NCBI RefSeq assembly: GCF_003086295.3
Contig: NC_092051.1
Coordinates: 19,773,940 to 19,837,939, forward strand
DNA from: Arachis hypogaea
Taxonomy: Eukaryota > Streptophyta > Magnoliopsida > Fabales > Fabaceae
Reading direction: 5' to 3'
DNA length: 64,000 nt
Position 1 is the stretch's first letter. Each line of letters begins with the position of its first letter. A model generated the notes under the pieces. That model had not been told where the DNA came from and made no database searches. It saw only the letters and a program-made list of their open reading frames with translations. This document shows, piece by piece, positions 13,101 to 25,862 of this stretch. The position numbers were made by a program, and so were the translations under genes.

Positions 13101-13936
13101 CAGCTAGACACTATACTAATTTTGCCTTTACATTACAAACGGCCTATCGAGGGGCCCACTAAGAAGAGAGACACCACTAGGGATGCTCCCAAAGTTAACC
13201 CAGACCCTTACAGGACAAAGAGAAAATATGGTCAAATAAAATGCAAATATTGTTTGAAGGTTTGTGAAATATTGTTCACCATAACAATTGTTAGGGATAT
13301 TTGTCTGTGAATATTTGTGTTGTAAACTATTATAAAATCTCAATTATTATACAGGAAGGGAACAATTTTAGAAGTTGCAAGGCTAAAAAGGAAGCCATGG
13401 CAGCAGCTGCTACTGTTGCAGATGCTACAGCACATGGTCAAAACTTTTCTGCAGCAACAATTGCACATGTACCAGTACCACCTGCTTATGTAGCACAGGA
13501 TGAGGATGATGAAAGACTGGCTGAGATGTATTGGGAGGAAACCTTAGAGGATGCAGAGACAGAGGCAGCCTTGGATGCTGCAGCAGCTGAATTTGAGGCA
13601 TCTTTGGGTGCTGGAACCCAACCACAGGTAAAATATAAATTTGTTAATTGCTTAAACATTTTTTGAGCTATTAAGTTTACTTACATTCATGTCTAATTTA
13701 ATTTATAGGCCACTACCACATTGAATCCATCTCCTAATATACCACATATACCGCAAGTACCACCACCAATTAGGCCACCAACCACAAAAATAAAGAGAAC
13801 AAAGAGATCCACCAAGAGGCCTCCTCCATCACAAGTTCAGACCCCTGTGACTCAGGCTCCAACTTTGAACACTCTTCAGCAGCCATCCAATGCATCTGTT
13901 AGGCCACCTACTGTGTCCCCACATACAATGCAATGA
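10107..13936 (+). pseudogene. MURA-type transposase of MULE-A, decayed
   Basis: The first codons (MATLHITLKIYHREKFE) begin a PB1-like N-terminal domain, interrupted by a frameshift and TAG near 10265 and by another TAG near 10429. A Pro/Gln/Thr-rich linker follows to about 11150. The DNA-binding domain (GMEFESLEQFKRAV ... CPWQIYCAKR ... HTCCVHNRS) is at 11480-11890. The DDE transposase core (FINLDGTFLRGYYGG ... TFMSDQQK, then an intron 12298-12379, then HHRYCAMHIWHNF) follows. A SWIM zinc finger (CTCRLWQLTGIPCKHA) is at about 12926-12980, and a Thr/Pro-rich tail continues to about 13936. Domain order is that of plant MuDR transposases. Several in-frame stops indicate loss of function. Confidence 0.85.
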
Positions 13937-14490
13937 GCCAGTGCAGGCACAACTTCCAGGTTTGTACAGTTTATGCCAACACCAAAATCACACCTTACAC
14001 CAACATGGCCAGTTCCTAGATTCAAACCACCCAGACCATTTACTACTATGCCAGGCACAGTCTATGGATTATCCAGTGGGAGCAGCAACTCAACACCAAA
14101 TAAAAATAAATTGAAAATTTTTATCTTTTTTGAAATCTATATTTATGTAATTTACCTCAATACTTTACTGATAAGGATCAGTTATGTTTACTATTTTTAT
14201 TTTGGATTATCATGTCATGTTCGTATGCTACATACAATACTTAAACAGTTATTGATGTACCTTTTTAGAACCTTATGAATGCTTATGAGTGCTTATGATT
14301 ATGCTAATACATATTATATTATGATATTGATGTTATTATGATTAACTAATTTCTCAGCTCAGAATGCTTAAATAATGTTAGAAAAGAATAACAATTATTG
14401 AGAATAGTGATAGAATAAAAAAGCAAGAAATAACAAATATATCATCCCATTCAAACATGAATTACATTGTTCTTCATTGATAGAAAACAA

Positions 14491-15051
14491 TCATGTACCA
14501 ATCACTTGTACATGACTATTACAAGCAAAAAAAAGCGTAAATTGCAGAAACAATCCTAAAGATACGGACACAAGCCATACTCTCATAACTTTGATTTTAC
14601 CTTCAATCTTCTTCTCAACCTTCATGGCCATGTTAACATTTCTCTCCCTGTGGTCTGTTGGAGCAATTGTCACATCTTGATTAGCAACACCACATTCATG
14701 CTCATTCAGTCTTCTAATCAAACACCTTGCCAAATTTTGCCTACCCCATCAATTTCATCAACCCAAACAAAATAATGGAAATCTCGACTCTACAGAAGCC
14801 AAAAAAATCAAAATATCAGAGATGCATAGGAACCCTATACTTGTCTAATTATCATAAATAATGTTTCATACCTTCGAAAAGGGGCAACGAATGAACCATC
14901 TTTCATGATTAGTAACCGTCAAAGATTCCAACAAAATAACATACTCACCACAGTGACATCTTCCATCCATAATTTTCTTCTTCTTCATCTTCGAATGTGA
15001 AGCTCCTGAAAATCTGCTTTCTTCGCTTGTAGTTACCTCTCTCCTTGACAT
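14491..15051 (-). pseudogene. GRF zinc-finger protein gene in MULE-A
   Basis: Reads leftward from the right TIR, convergent with the transposase. Exon 1 is 15051-14872: after a Ser/Lys-rich start it encodes RCHCGEYVILLESLT ... NHERWFIRCPFSK, a Cys-x-Cys GRF-type zinc finger. Exon 2 begins at 14789 (TAG acceptor) with SRDFHYFVWVDEID and stops at 14718. The likely continuation (ARCLIRRLNEHE ... with a hydrophobic C-terminal stretch VWLVSVSLGLFLQF) is in another frame down to 14491, so the gene appears frameshifted. GRF fingers occur in nucleic-acid-binding proteins. Its role in the element is unknown. Its position matches that of mudrB in maize MuDR, but no sequence relation to mudrB is claimed. 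Confidence 0.7.
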
Positions 15052-15057
15052 TGCTCA

Positions 15058-15653
15058 AACAAGAATACAATGAAGTTACCACAAATCCAAACCCTATCAG
15101 AAACAACCACAACAACAGAACAAATTTTTTCACATCGAACGAACAACTCTTATAACTTAGAGGTTAAAATCATCGAATGACTTAGTTCATAAAAGTATTA
15201 CCTCATAGAGCCTTCAAGTGTGACAAAGATCGTCTCTAAACACGGGGTGCTGGAGAAGCAGCAACCTCCTTCTCCAATGTCGTCGCAGGAATGGAATCAG
15301 AGCACAATGGGATTACGCTAGAGAAGATGATGAAAAACTGCTCTGTTAAGACATGATTGATTTCGCGCTCAAAAGGGAGGGGTAACACCTCTTTCTGTTC
15401 TTCTATTTTCAGAAGGAGTAACGTTTTTTTTTTAATAAACTAAATAAATACAATTTTAATTTTAACAAAAAAAAAATCCACGTAAGGCATCTTTTGTCAA
15501 GTTGCAATGGATGTGAACACATTGTATAATTTAACAACATTTTATTAATGTTTGGTCACATTTGACAAATGGAGCAAATTAATTGTGGATATCTGAGGAG
15601 TTTTTATCTTTCATGGTTACTTTTGTTAGCGAATCAATCTTTCATGGTTACTT
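15058..15653 (-). repeat. Right TIR of MULE-A
   Basis: Reverse complement of 9340-9943 with scattered mismatches and small indels. The inner edge lies within a few bases of the start of the GRF zinc-finger gene, so that gene's promoter must be in the TIR. Confidence 0.85.
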
Positions 15654-17589
15654 TTGGTGGTTTAGTCATTTTTTTTAAAATTACTTATGTGAAACAGTTT
15701 AATCTCTTTATCACTTACAATAAAATATTTAACATATGTGTTGGACAATAACTTTCAATCAAATTATGTTATAAGACAATTAGATTCTTAACAAATGTCA
15801 ATATAAAACAAATAAGATCTCTTTAGAAAAGAACTAATTCGTCTCGAAAAAGTCTAAAATAATAAAAATTTATTGAAAATCAAAATGTCCAATTTAAATT
15901 TTTTTAAGAATTAATTTGGATGTTGACTTAAAAAATATAACAAGCTTTATAAGTTAGTAAATTATAATTGGATGAAGGATTTATTAATAATTTTTTATTC
16001 AAAAATCATATATCAAGCCAAATTTAGCAATTTCAGTATGAAAAATAAGACACTTGAAAACTGGCCTATTTATAAATCACTGACCACACCTATTGTAATG
16101 TCTCAATATTTTTTTTTAAGTACACATGTCTCAACACATTCGAAATAGTAGTATAAGTGTGTAACCTCATCTCGTCATTCAATGTTGAATGTGGAAAGGA
16201 GGCAGAAAGTGTCAAAACAATGTGGGGGCATCTAGCTCCAACAAGTCACATGCCAAAGCGCAGAGCAAGTGAGCCAAAACAATGTATAGTACCACACATA
16301 TATATAATTGCAACCTCATTTAAGAACAACCCTCAAATACTTACCTAGCTAGCTACAGCATAAACCAACAAGTGTGTTATTGAAAACAAAACCATATTGG
16401 CATAGTAGTAGTGTTAACAACACGAAAACGAAATGCGTCAAATAAGAAATTCAAAAAACTATTAAAGCGTGCTATCAACACTCAACACACACTCTACTAC
16501 TGCCTTAGATAGCTGTCATCTTATTACAACATTCTTGTATTATAATCTACTCAACGTGTTCTTCTATTATACTCTTCACTTTTTATTTTCATTACGTGTT
16601 CCTTTGCTTTTTAAAAATACTACATACATAATTAATGCTTATACAACTTGTTCAGCAATACTTGGATTGGGCGAGGTTAATTTGTAAGAGAACGAAAGCT
16701 TCCAATCAAGTATAAGAGTAAAGTGACCCAAAAAAAATTATCAATAAAATTTTTTAAAACAATTCTAATTATGGAGATTAATTTAAAAATAATGTATTCA
16801 TATTTATTATTCTGACGAACTTTACTTTATTAGTTTTTTTTAAGAATTAATTTATTTAAAATATAAATTTTAAAAAATTTATTTATTATTTTATTCCAAA
16901 TATAATATATGAGTCGGCTGAAAGTGATACATGTCATCTTATATTTATAGTGTATAAGGACTTCATATATATTCTTGTCAAATTTAACGGGATGTAATCA
17001 GAATTGAATATATTACAATCCATTTAATGCATTTAGGCCTATATAGAAAATGTCTCACGTCCAAAATAAAAGAAAAAATGTCTTAGACGTAGTTGAAAAT
17101 ATTTAACCTTAACATACAAACTATTTTTACTAAATAAGTGTATGTAATACGTTTAATGGTTACATTATGGTAAGTAATTAATATTTATACAGTATTTTGT
17201 ACAGATATTTTATTTTAGTATGGACGTACTTTACCTATGTGGTCCGTAATTTTCTGTCGGCACTCTTCTCAATGATATTGTACTACGTACAGTGCTCAAC
17301 TGTTATTTAACAACGGACTTTGTAAGAATTCTTTCTTGGTACAAACAAGGCTTTCCTCTGTTCACTCAACTATTTTCTTTTTTTGGTAAACTTACCAGCT
17401 TTTTGCACCAAATGCACAGCTCAAGAAAAGTAGTAACTTTTAAAAACTGTGTCAAACCTATTTCTGTACGATTAATAATAGTTATTTTAAAATAGAAAAA
17501 TATTAAATGGTTAATATATTTTTATATGTATCAGACTCGTATTCTTTATTAAGTAAAAAGTGTTGTATTTTTTGTTAATTAAATAAAAA
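15654..17589. other. Intergenic, no gene seen
   Basis: AT-rich spacer between two mobile elements. Open frames are short and unconvincing; no RNA gene or repeat array is recognised. Confidence 0.6.
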
Positions 17590-20393
17590 GTTAACTACTA
17601 AAAATGTTGTTGAATTATTTTGGCGTTGACATGAATAACCTCTAGATTTTTAATGAGAAAATTATCTTTAATAATATTAAAAACATGCCAAAAGTATCCA
17701 ACTGTAAAGAGAAATGTATTTTATTAATAGAATTGGCTAGTGTGGCAAATAGGCTTCAATTATAAATTCTAATCCTAATTGAATCTCAACAAGAATTCTA
17801 ATTCCCAAATTAGCCTCCAATTCTCTATTATCGCGATGCCTGATGAGCGGATATTTTATACGCTTTTTGACATCATTTTCATATAGTTTTTAATATGTTT
17901 TATTTAAGTTTTATTAAGTTTTCATAGGTTTTAGTGCAAAATTCACATTTTTGGATTCTACTTTGAGTTTGTGTGTTTTTATGCAATTTCAGGCATTTTC
18001 TGGCTGAAATTGGGGAGCTGGAGCAAAAGTCTGATTCAGAAGAAGAGAAAGCACTGTAAATGCTGTCCAAATCTGACCTCCTTGCATTCGAAAGAGCTTT
18101 TCTGGAGTTACCGAAGTCCAAATGGAGCGTTCTCAATGGCTATGGAAAGCCAACATCCAGAGTTTTTCAGCAATGTATAATAGTCCATACTTTGCTTCAG
18201 AATTGAAGGCCCAAAACTGGCGTTCAACGCCAACCTCTTGCCATTTTTTGGCATCCAACGCCCAAAGGAGAAGAGATCAGCGTCCAACGCCTATAAAGGA
18301 CTCTCTAACCAGCGTTCAACGCCCTAGAGGCTTCCTAGCACGTGGATCTCAATCAAGCTCAGCCCTAAAAGACTGTTTTACTCTTCTTATATAATCCTTA
18401 GTCATTAGTCTAGTATTTATTTGAGAACTTTTACACTTTTTAGACCTTTATGCCATATTTTCGAATTTCATCTTGTATTTTCTATCAGTATGAGTTTCTA
18501 AACCTCCAAGGTTGAGGGGAGGAACTCTGCTGAATTTTATGGATTAATAAAGTATTACTGTTCTATCTCAATTCGTGTTTAATTCTCTATTCTAAGATGT
18601 ATATCCGTTCTTCAGCATTACGAATGCATTGAACCGGCACAAGGTTATCTCATTCTACAGGGGTTCAGAGTGAGTCTTTCATCGGACAATGATGAACCAC
18701 CCGTTTGATCATACATCTCTTAGACGGCTAATTCATGACTTCGTTGGGGACTTCTCGAGACACCAGTTTAGCCGAGGTACGGGGAGATTAGAGTCTTTGT
18801 GGTAAAGGCTAGAACCAAAGGCGCAACATTTCCTGATCCGGAGGATTCGACCTTGTATGTGGCGTTTTGAGTAGGATCACCAAGAAGGATAAACTGCAAG
18901 AGCTTCACCTTCAATCAGACTGGATCCGCACTAACCCCGGGGTTCAGATCTAGAGGAGTATTAGCGATCTCTCAAACAGACGTTAATCACATACAGCCTG
19001 CCATAGAAGAAATAATTCACAGTTGAGAAAGACAATAAGACCGGATTAATCCAGAAAAACAAAGCATCTCCAAGTCTTAACCATCTTCTTATCATTGCAA
19101 ACACATCAACCTAGTAACGTTTTATTTATTTTCTTTTCATGCAAATTAAACAAACAAACAACTCTTCTATCCGCCTGACTAAGATCTACAAGATAACTAT
19201 AGCTTGCTTCAAATCACAATCCTCGTGGGATCGACCCTGCTCACTCAGGTATTACTTGGACGACTCAGTGCACTTGCTGGTTCAGTTGTACGAAGTATGG
19301 GATTCGTGCACCAACGCCATAGCCATTGTTGCTGCTAGAGCTTCATCTTGTTCTTTCATCAGCGCATTTATCGTCTTCTTCTTCTTCTCCCAAATATGCG
19401 TCATTGTCCTCTCCTTCTCTTTGCACCACTGTTCTATTCTTTTCCTCCCCACGCCAAAGCCACAGTCACTTTCAGCACTATAAAAAATAAAAAATTACAA
19501 CACAACAACCCCGGCCCAACATAAAAACTAACAACCACCACAACACACAACCATCAACAAAAAGCCAAAACCACAGCAAGCTACGAGTCAAAGAAGAAAA
19601 GGACTACCATAACTAGAACGTGAGCACGATAGATCTGGAATGCGACGGTCAACAGAATAAGAAAAAGAGGAGTGCTAGGAGACCAGTAGGTTTTGTGATT
19701 TGTAGCCATCAATTAGTCATCATTAATGTTTTTAATGGCGTAGATTACATCTAATGGTGTGAGATTACTTTTTTTTTTGCTGGTTAAATGCTGGCCGATT
19801 TTTAATAAAAGTGCTGGCCTCATAAACTTTCTCTAAGAAAAAATCATGACATCCAGAACTAGAAGATGAGTATGACTGCTGGTGGAGGTTAGCACAAAGT
19901 GAAAACGGCAGTAACAAGAAGAGGAAGCCGACGAGAAGGCAACGACGATGGTAGAGCTTCGACAAACCGAGTGAAATCATGAGTTCAGGCTCACAGAGAG
20001 GAAGAATGACAGAACTGACGGTTGGATGAGGGAAGAAATCGAAGAAGACATCAGCTGATTGGGAGAAGATAAGAATGGTGGCGGTGGAACTAGTAGAGCA
20101 GAGGATTTGATTTTATTATGATTTGGGAAATTAATTAGAATTTTGAATTAGGAAAATTAGAGAAATTGAGAATTTTAAGAATTTTTTTAACAGGACATTC
20201 ATAAAAATAAATGCCATATTTGCATCTTCATTTGCCACGTCAGCTAATTCTGTTAATGGAACACATCTCTCTTTACAGATGGTACTTTTGACACGTTTGT
20301 AATATTATTAAGGACATTTTTGTCGTTAGCAAAAGTGAAAGTTATTTATGTCAACGTCAAAATAATTTTCAGGGGCGTTTTTGATAGTTAATC
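17590..20393. mobile_element. Foldback (TIR) element split by a solo LTR
   Basis: The left arm at about 17590-17800 (TTAACTACTAAAAATGTT, TTTTGGCGTTGACATGAATAA, AATAATATTAAAAACATG) is the imperfect reverse complement of about 20140-20393. The interior after the LTR (19314-20100) is unlike the flanks and contains no convincing gene. The arms are longer than a typical MITE's, which fits a non-autonomous Mutator-like element. No clear target duplication was found. Confidence 0.65.
17841..19313 (+). mobile_element. Solo LTR, 1.47 kb
   Basis: Starts TGATGAGCGGATATTTTATA and ends GGATTCGTGCACCA, giving the TG...CA termini of an LTR. Flanks are ATGCC and ACGCC, a 5-bp target duplication with one mismatch. 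It repeats the word GCGTTCAACGCC and has no gag/pol on either side, so it is best read as one LTR left by recombination of a full retrotransposon. The start and the GCGTTCAACGCC words match an abundant Ty3/gypsy LTR family that I remember from peanut; this was not verified by search. Confidence 0.75.
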
Positions 20394-21047
20394 CTTATAA
20401 ATAAATTTTAACTTTTTATTTATTATATTTTATATCAATGATTCGAATTTAATTTAAAGAGGACAAAAAACTCGCACACACGAATATCCGTGGAGATTAC
20501 CCACGACAGGAGGGGGAGTATGGGACCCGCAAACCCCCCCCCCCCACAGGAATGAGGATCTGTTCCGCGAATAAATGAGAACGGAAGTAGGGATTGAAGT
20601 ACCTACTTTGTGAAAACCAGTAAAATCCATACGAAGAAGAGTTTACTTAAATGCCTTATATATATGTGTATAGTTATGTAATCCTAATTCATTTCTAGTA
20701 TTTGTGAAAAAAATTTCTATTTTATTTTATTTTAATTTGTATACTAGATATTTTGAATGTTTGTTGATTATATTAAATTTATGTTGAAATTATATTTTAA
20801 TTTAATATGTTTGGTGAATTGTATTAGATTTGTTTATGATTGTGTTAATTTTTTAAAAATTTTTCTAAGAACTTAATATCCATGAGTACCTATGGGTATG
20901 TATCCGTCTTTCGCAGGAAAAAATAAACGGGACCTATAACAGAAATGAGATGGGAACGAGATATTTTACTAAATGGGGATGGAGCGAGGGAGGGGTCTCT
21001 GCCCATGGAGATTCATTGTAATTCCTACCTGGATTTAAAGTTTAAAG
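20394..21047. other. Spacer with a degenerate G/C-patched repeat remnant
   Basis: Around 20460-20640 and 20880-21010 are patches such as a C12 run, GTGGAGATTACCCACG and GGGGATGGAGCGAGGGAGGG. These look like an old transposable-element remnant, but no family can be named. No open frame of note. Confidence 0.35.
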
Positions 21048-21411
21048 TAAAGTATATTTTTGTTCTATAAATTTGTCAAAAGTTTTTAAAATACTATTAA
21101 ATTTTATTTTGTTTTAATTTTGTGTCATAAATTTTTGATTTGTAAAAAATATATCCTTAACAGCAATTTTTGTTTGAAAAAGTTTATGATCAGTCTAACA
21201 AAAATGATGACAACTATATTTGGCTTGTTTGTATTGAAGATTGTTTTTGTGTAATTGTTGCTAAATTGGTCTTAAGTTTTTTGAAAAATTAGTTATCAGA
21301 AGTATTTTTTATACAAATTAAAAAAATTTAGGATAAAAATGAAACAAAATAAAATTTAGGGATATTTTAAAAATTTTTAACAAATTTTAATGACAAAAAA
21401 ATTACTTTATC
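21048..21411. repeat. Foldback MITE, about 365 bp
   Basis: The ends are inverted: TAAAGTATATTTTTGTTCT at the left and, reading the other strand, GATAAAGTAATTTTTTTGTC at the right. The arms pair over more than 120 bp (for example AAATTTTATTTTGTTT in both). No coding capacity. Confidence 0.65.
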
Positions 21412-22862
21412 GTAAAATTTAAAAATTAGGATTTAAAATTTAAAATTTAGAATTTATAAAAAATTTAAAGATTAAAGTTTAAGATTTAGGGTTTAAAATT
21501 TAAGATTTTAAATTTAGATTTTAAAGTTGAATGACTGCTACACTTATATTTTTTGAAGCGCATTAGAATTACTGTTTGTATTATATTCAAAATAATATTA
21601 ATAAATTCTCTATTTTTATTAAAATATTAGTCATATTTATTTTTTTTGTTTTAATATATTAGTGAATTTGAGTATTCTTTTTTTTTCTTATACAATAAAC
21701 ATACATGTGAACATACTATTAAAAAATAAAATAGAATAAGATTTTTTTTATATTCTAAAATATCTATGAATTTTTTTTACATAGTAACATTTATTAATGT
21801 GAAAAAATTAAAAAGTAGAATAAAAAGTTTTTCAAGAATTATTGAGTGCAGTTAAAATTAGGATGAGAGGATGATGGGGGGAGGACCTACATATACAGAG
21901 TGGGGAAAAGCAAAGAATGGATGGAGAAGACAGAATTGAAATTTAAGCAGAGAAAACAATTGAGAGTTGAGACATCCTAACCACCCATCATGTTTGAAGA
22001 ACTGAAACACCTTGCCTTAGTCATCATCGTTATTTGATTCTATTCATGGTCAATACTTACTCAATACAATACAGTGTGTAGTACTCAGAACAACCATTAT
22101 ATTGCATATGGCATCTTGTAATAATAATAATAATAATGATAATAATTCAAAATCATATTATTTTTGTTTGGTTTCACAAGAATAATAAAATGGATGATTT
22201 TGGGAATGGAATGAGAGTGAGAGGGGCAAAGCATGCATCAAGCATGTATGAATTAATGTACATTAGTTGTTGGGGGGTTGCAGTTATATGTGTGACCCAC
22301 ATATGATATGTTATATGTATGGGTTCTGAGTTCTGAGTTCTGAGGGCTAAAGACGCGAGTTTGAGTTGAGTTCAGTTTGACCTTTGTATATATTCATGAT
22401 TCATATTAATAATACAGTTGGATATTGACTGGACAACACTCTCTTCTATCTATTACAAAATCTATCATGTGAACCCTTTTGGGTCCCATTTTCATCTCCA
22501 AATTAAATGAAATGAAATGTAATGTGATTTTCGCCATGCTTATCCAATGTCCTTTCTGCCAAACCAACATTCACTACCCAATTATATTATTCTCTTCCCT
22601 CTCTATTCTCCTTAATCTTATTCTCAGCTAATCCACTACTGTTAATCCTGTTTTGCTATTGCTACACTACTAGAAACTCAATTTGTTAAAAGTTCTTTTA
22701 ATAAACATTTCGTTTCAAACACAATGTAAAGAATCTAAATTAAAGATAAACAAAACAATAACTTCTTATCCAACCAAATTGGATACATAAATTAAAGAAT
22801 GAAAAATGCTATTTGTGTGTTAAGTAGCAAGCGTGAAAAATGTAAAGAAGAGTAAAGAATTT
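21412..22862. other. Intergenic, no gene seen
   Basis: Opens with about 110 bp of repetitive TTTAAAATTTAGG-like words (21412-21530). A short (TAA)n tract lies near 22120. No gene is supported on either strand. Confidence 0.55.
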
Positions 22863-23139
22863 TGAGAAAAGGACAAATAGGTCTCTAACCTTTTGTCGTG
22901 CGGATATTTTTGTTCTTGACCATTGAAAAATATTCTTAAGTCTCTGATCTTCACAAAACTTGGATGGATCAGTCCCTGACGGAGGCATTTGGACGGATCA
23001 GTCCCTGACAGAGGCATTTGGACGGAGGGACTGATCCGTCCAAGTTTTGTGAAGGTCAATGACTTAAAAGTATTTTTCAATAGTCAGGGACAAAAATGTC
23101 TGCGAGACAAAAGGTCAGGGACCTATTTGTCCTTTTTTC
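22863..23139. repeat. Foldback MITE of 277 bp with 8-bp target duplication
   Basis: Ends are GAGAAAAGGACAAATAGGTC and, from the other strand, GAAAAAAGGACAAATAGGTC. The flanks are identical: AAGAATTT at 22855-22862 and 23140-23147. The arms pair over about 120 bp, and the loop holds a tandem copy of a 30-base word with GGACGGATCAGTCCCTGAC. The 8-bp duplication fits hAT-type insertion. Confidence 0.85.
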
Positions 23140-23984
23140 AAGAATTTATAAGATAAAAATTTTTTGCTAAGTTATCGTGTGCATGTGTGGAATATATTTC
23201 AGATATCGACACTCGTTCGTCTGTTGTGTGTAACTGTGTCTTAATAAAATATAAAAAAAATTATTTCGGACATACTTAAACACACTTAAATACCATCACA
23301 TGTCATTGTATCCAACGTTATTCTTAACATGTATTTTTAAAATAAATTTACAAATAGTATATATTATTATTTATTAAAATAAAAAATACTTTAAATACTT
23401 TATATAATTAAAATAAGATTTTGAAAATAAATAAAAAAATTATTTTATATTTTAATATTAATAAAATATCAAAATATCGTTACGATTTATCTAAAAGACA
23501 CTTTATATTTTATATATAAATGTATTCCATATATTCTAAAAAGATTTCAAAATTCCTGTGTCAATGTGTCCATTAATTTAATATTTTAAGATTTTAAATT
23601 GGTTACGATGTCTATTGTTTAACTTATTTTTAATATAAAATATTAAATGATATTATTACATTAGGTATTTTTTATACCGAATACTTTTAATTTTTTTATT
23701 ATTATTTCTTATTATTGATCTATATTTCATATAAATCTACTCTTGCGATTAGATTTTATCTTTTTTTTCTTTGTATATCCAAATTATTTATGATAGTCAA
23801 ATTATATATTTTCTAAAATATATATTAATATTAAATAATAAATATGATTTTAAAATATATACAAATATTTCTCATATAAAGCCTTTGTTTCAGAGTTGAA
23901 AGAAGATATACACTCTTTTCATAATAAATTTATCTGAAGCAATTTTTTTTTATATAATGAAAATCTTGAAAACTTCTCTTTTTC
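23140..23984. other. AT-rich spacer
   Basis: Very AT-rich sequence between two MITEs; nothing recognised. Confidence 0.55.
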
Positions 23985-23994
23985 TTTTTAATAA

Positions 23995-24861
23995 GAGTAA
24001 AATATTGTTTTTGTTTTTAACGTTTGGGATAAATTTTAAAGTTATTTCTAACGTTTCAATTGTCATATTCACTCATATTTAAGTCCACAACGTTTTAAAA
24101 TTGACTCAATGTTATCTTGCCATTAGGGATCCGTTAACAAAATTGACGGCGTGACAAAATTGAGACGATTTTGAAATGTTAGGGACTTAAATAGGACGAA
24201 AACGTTAGGAACAAAAACGATACATAAAAATAAATTTTAATTTAATTTTATCTTTCAATAATATTAATTTTTTACTGTACATAGTATTCAATTATTTTTT
24301 AATTACATCTAAATAAATTACACTTAATCACATTACTTTCATTTTAGATAAATTTATTTTTTTTATAATTTTAAAGAATTTTGATACATTAGAGACAAAA
24401 AGTATAATTTATATTTTATTATTTATATATTATTTTTTCTTTCTGTAAGTTTATATACTAGTCTTCTACAAACATTTCTTCATAACTAAAAATCTTTAAG
24501 AGTAAAATTATAAAAAAAATTAATTTATTTAAAATAAAAGTAATATGAAGTATAATTTACTTAGATGTGATTAAAAATAATTGAATACTATGTATAGTAA
24601 AAAATTAATATTATTGAAAGATAAAATTAAAATTTATTTCTATGTATCATTTTTGTCCACAACATTTTCGTCCTATTTAAGTTTGTAACGTTTCAAAATC
24701 GTCTCAATTTTGTCCCACCGTCAATTCTGTTAATGAATCTCTAACGACAAGACAATATTGAGTCAATTTTAAAACATTAGAGACTTAAATAGAACAATTA
24801 AAACATTAAAAACAACTTTAAAACTTATCCTAAATATTAGGACAAAAATAATACTTTAGTC
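23995..24861. repeat. Large foldback element of 867 bp with 10-bp target duplication
   Basis: Left arm (23995 to about 24385) and right arm (about 24490-24861) are reverse complements along most of their length, with a loop of about 100 bp. Termini are GAGTAAAATATT and GACTAAAGTATT. Flanks TTTTTAATAA at 23985-23994 and 24862-24871 are identical. The duplication length (9-10 bp) suggests a Mutator-type mobiliser. Confidence 0.85.
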
Positions 24862-25840
24862 TTTTTAATAAAAACCTCTCACAGTATAAACTTAGAAAGT
24901 TTCTTTTTATAATATACAGTACTACATAAAATTTCATTTTACCGTGTATATTGACAAATTAAGGGTCAACGTAGTTTGACTGCTCCCACACTCTACAGTA
25001 GTTATTATCAAGTCACATTCAAATTCGTTAAAATTAAATAGTCCTATAAAAAAGTTGAACATCACTGTATAACAAATGGTTACGTTTCCTTGATTGGTAA
25101 ATGAGAAATGCAGCTGTAAGCTTAGCTAAGCTCCATTATTAACAGTTTTAAAATTTACTTTGTACTGCAATTCTCAGAAATTTATTGTAGATGGTATTGA
25201 TAAGATAAGAATGTGTAGAGAGAGATAACGGAGGAGGAGAACAATGATTTGCACGAAGGTCAAGGAACGTGAGCGGAGATAACGAGAGTGTGACAGCGCG
25301 TCGGGGGAAGAGCGCGTGACGTAATGAGTGAGAAGGCATAGGAATCTGCTTACGCAAGTCCAACGTCATGTACATTAATAGGTCAGATCAAACTGGACAA
25401 ATCCACCACCCTCCGCCCATTGCCATCTTTAATTCACAACGCCCAACGCCAAATATCAAACACTATCGTCCTTTTGTTTATTTATAAATATTTATTTTAA
25501 TATTATATTTTTGAATTAAAAATTAAAAATTAATTATTAAATTATTAAAAGTTAAAAACAATAATTACTATAAAATAAAAAATTGAAGTTAATTTAAAAC
25601 GGAGAAATGTTTTAATAAAAAATAAAAAATAATTATATTTAGAAATGTGGATTGAGAGAAGATGTTTTGAAGGGTCCATGTCTGAGATCACGTGAGGTAC
25701 TTTGAGGGACACGGAGTTCAAGAGAGAGTGAAAAAGCAAACAAAAATCACAGCTCCAAACCCAATGCACCAAAACCTACCTTGTTCCGTGTGGTAGCATC
25801 AATTTTCAATAGCCGAGGTGCTCGGATAATAAACCCACTT

Positions 25841-25862
25841 ACATTACATTACATTACATTAC
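25841..25862 (+). repeat. ACATT pentanucleotide microsatellite
   Basis: Four and a half copies of ACATT in tandem upstream of the GIF gene. Confidence 0.85.

Larger units (their letters stand above)
9340..15653 (+). mobile_element. MULE-A: Mutator-like element with transposase and GRF zinc-finger gene
   Basis: About 6.3 kb bounded by inverted repeats of about 600 bp (9340-9943 and 15058-15653). Inside are a MURA-type transposase gene on + (from 10107) and a GRF zinc-finger gene on - (from 15051), pointing at each other. Both genes carry stops or frameshifts, so the copy is probably not autonomous. The ends start AAGTAACCATGAAAGAT on each side. A 9-bp target duplication could not be found, so the true ends may lie slightly outside. 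Confidence 0.85.

Noticed and set aside
21412..21530. TTTAGGG-like words suggesting interstitial telomere repeats
   Set aside because: Only isolated TTTAGGG-like words occur among TTTAAAATTTA noise; there is no tandem array.
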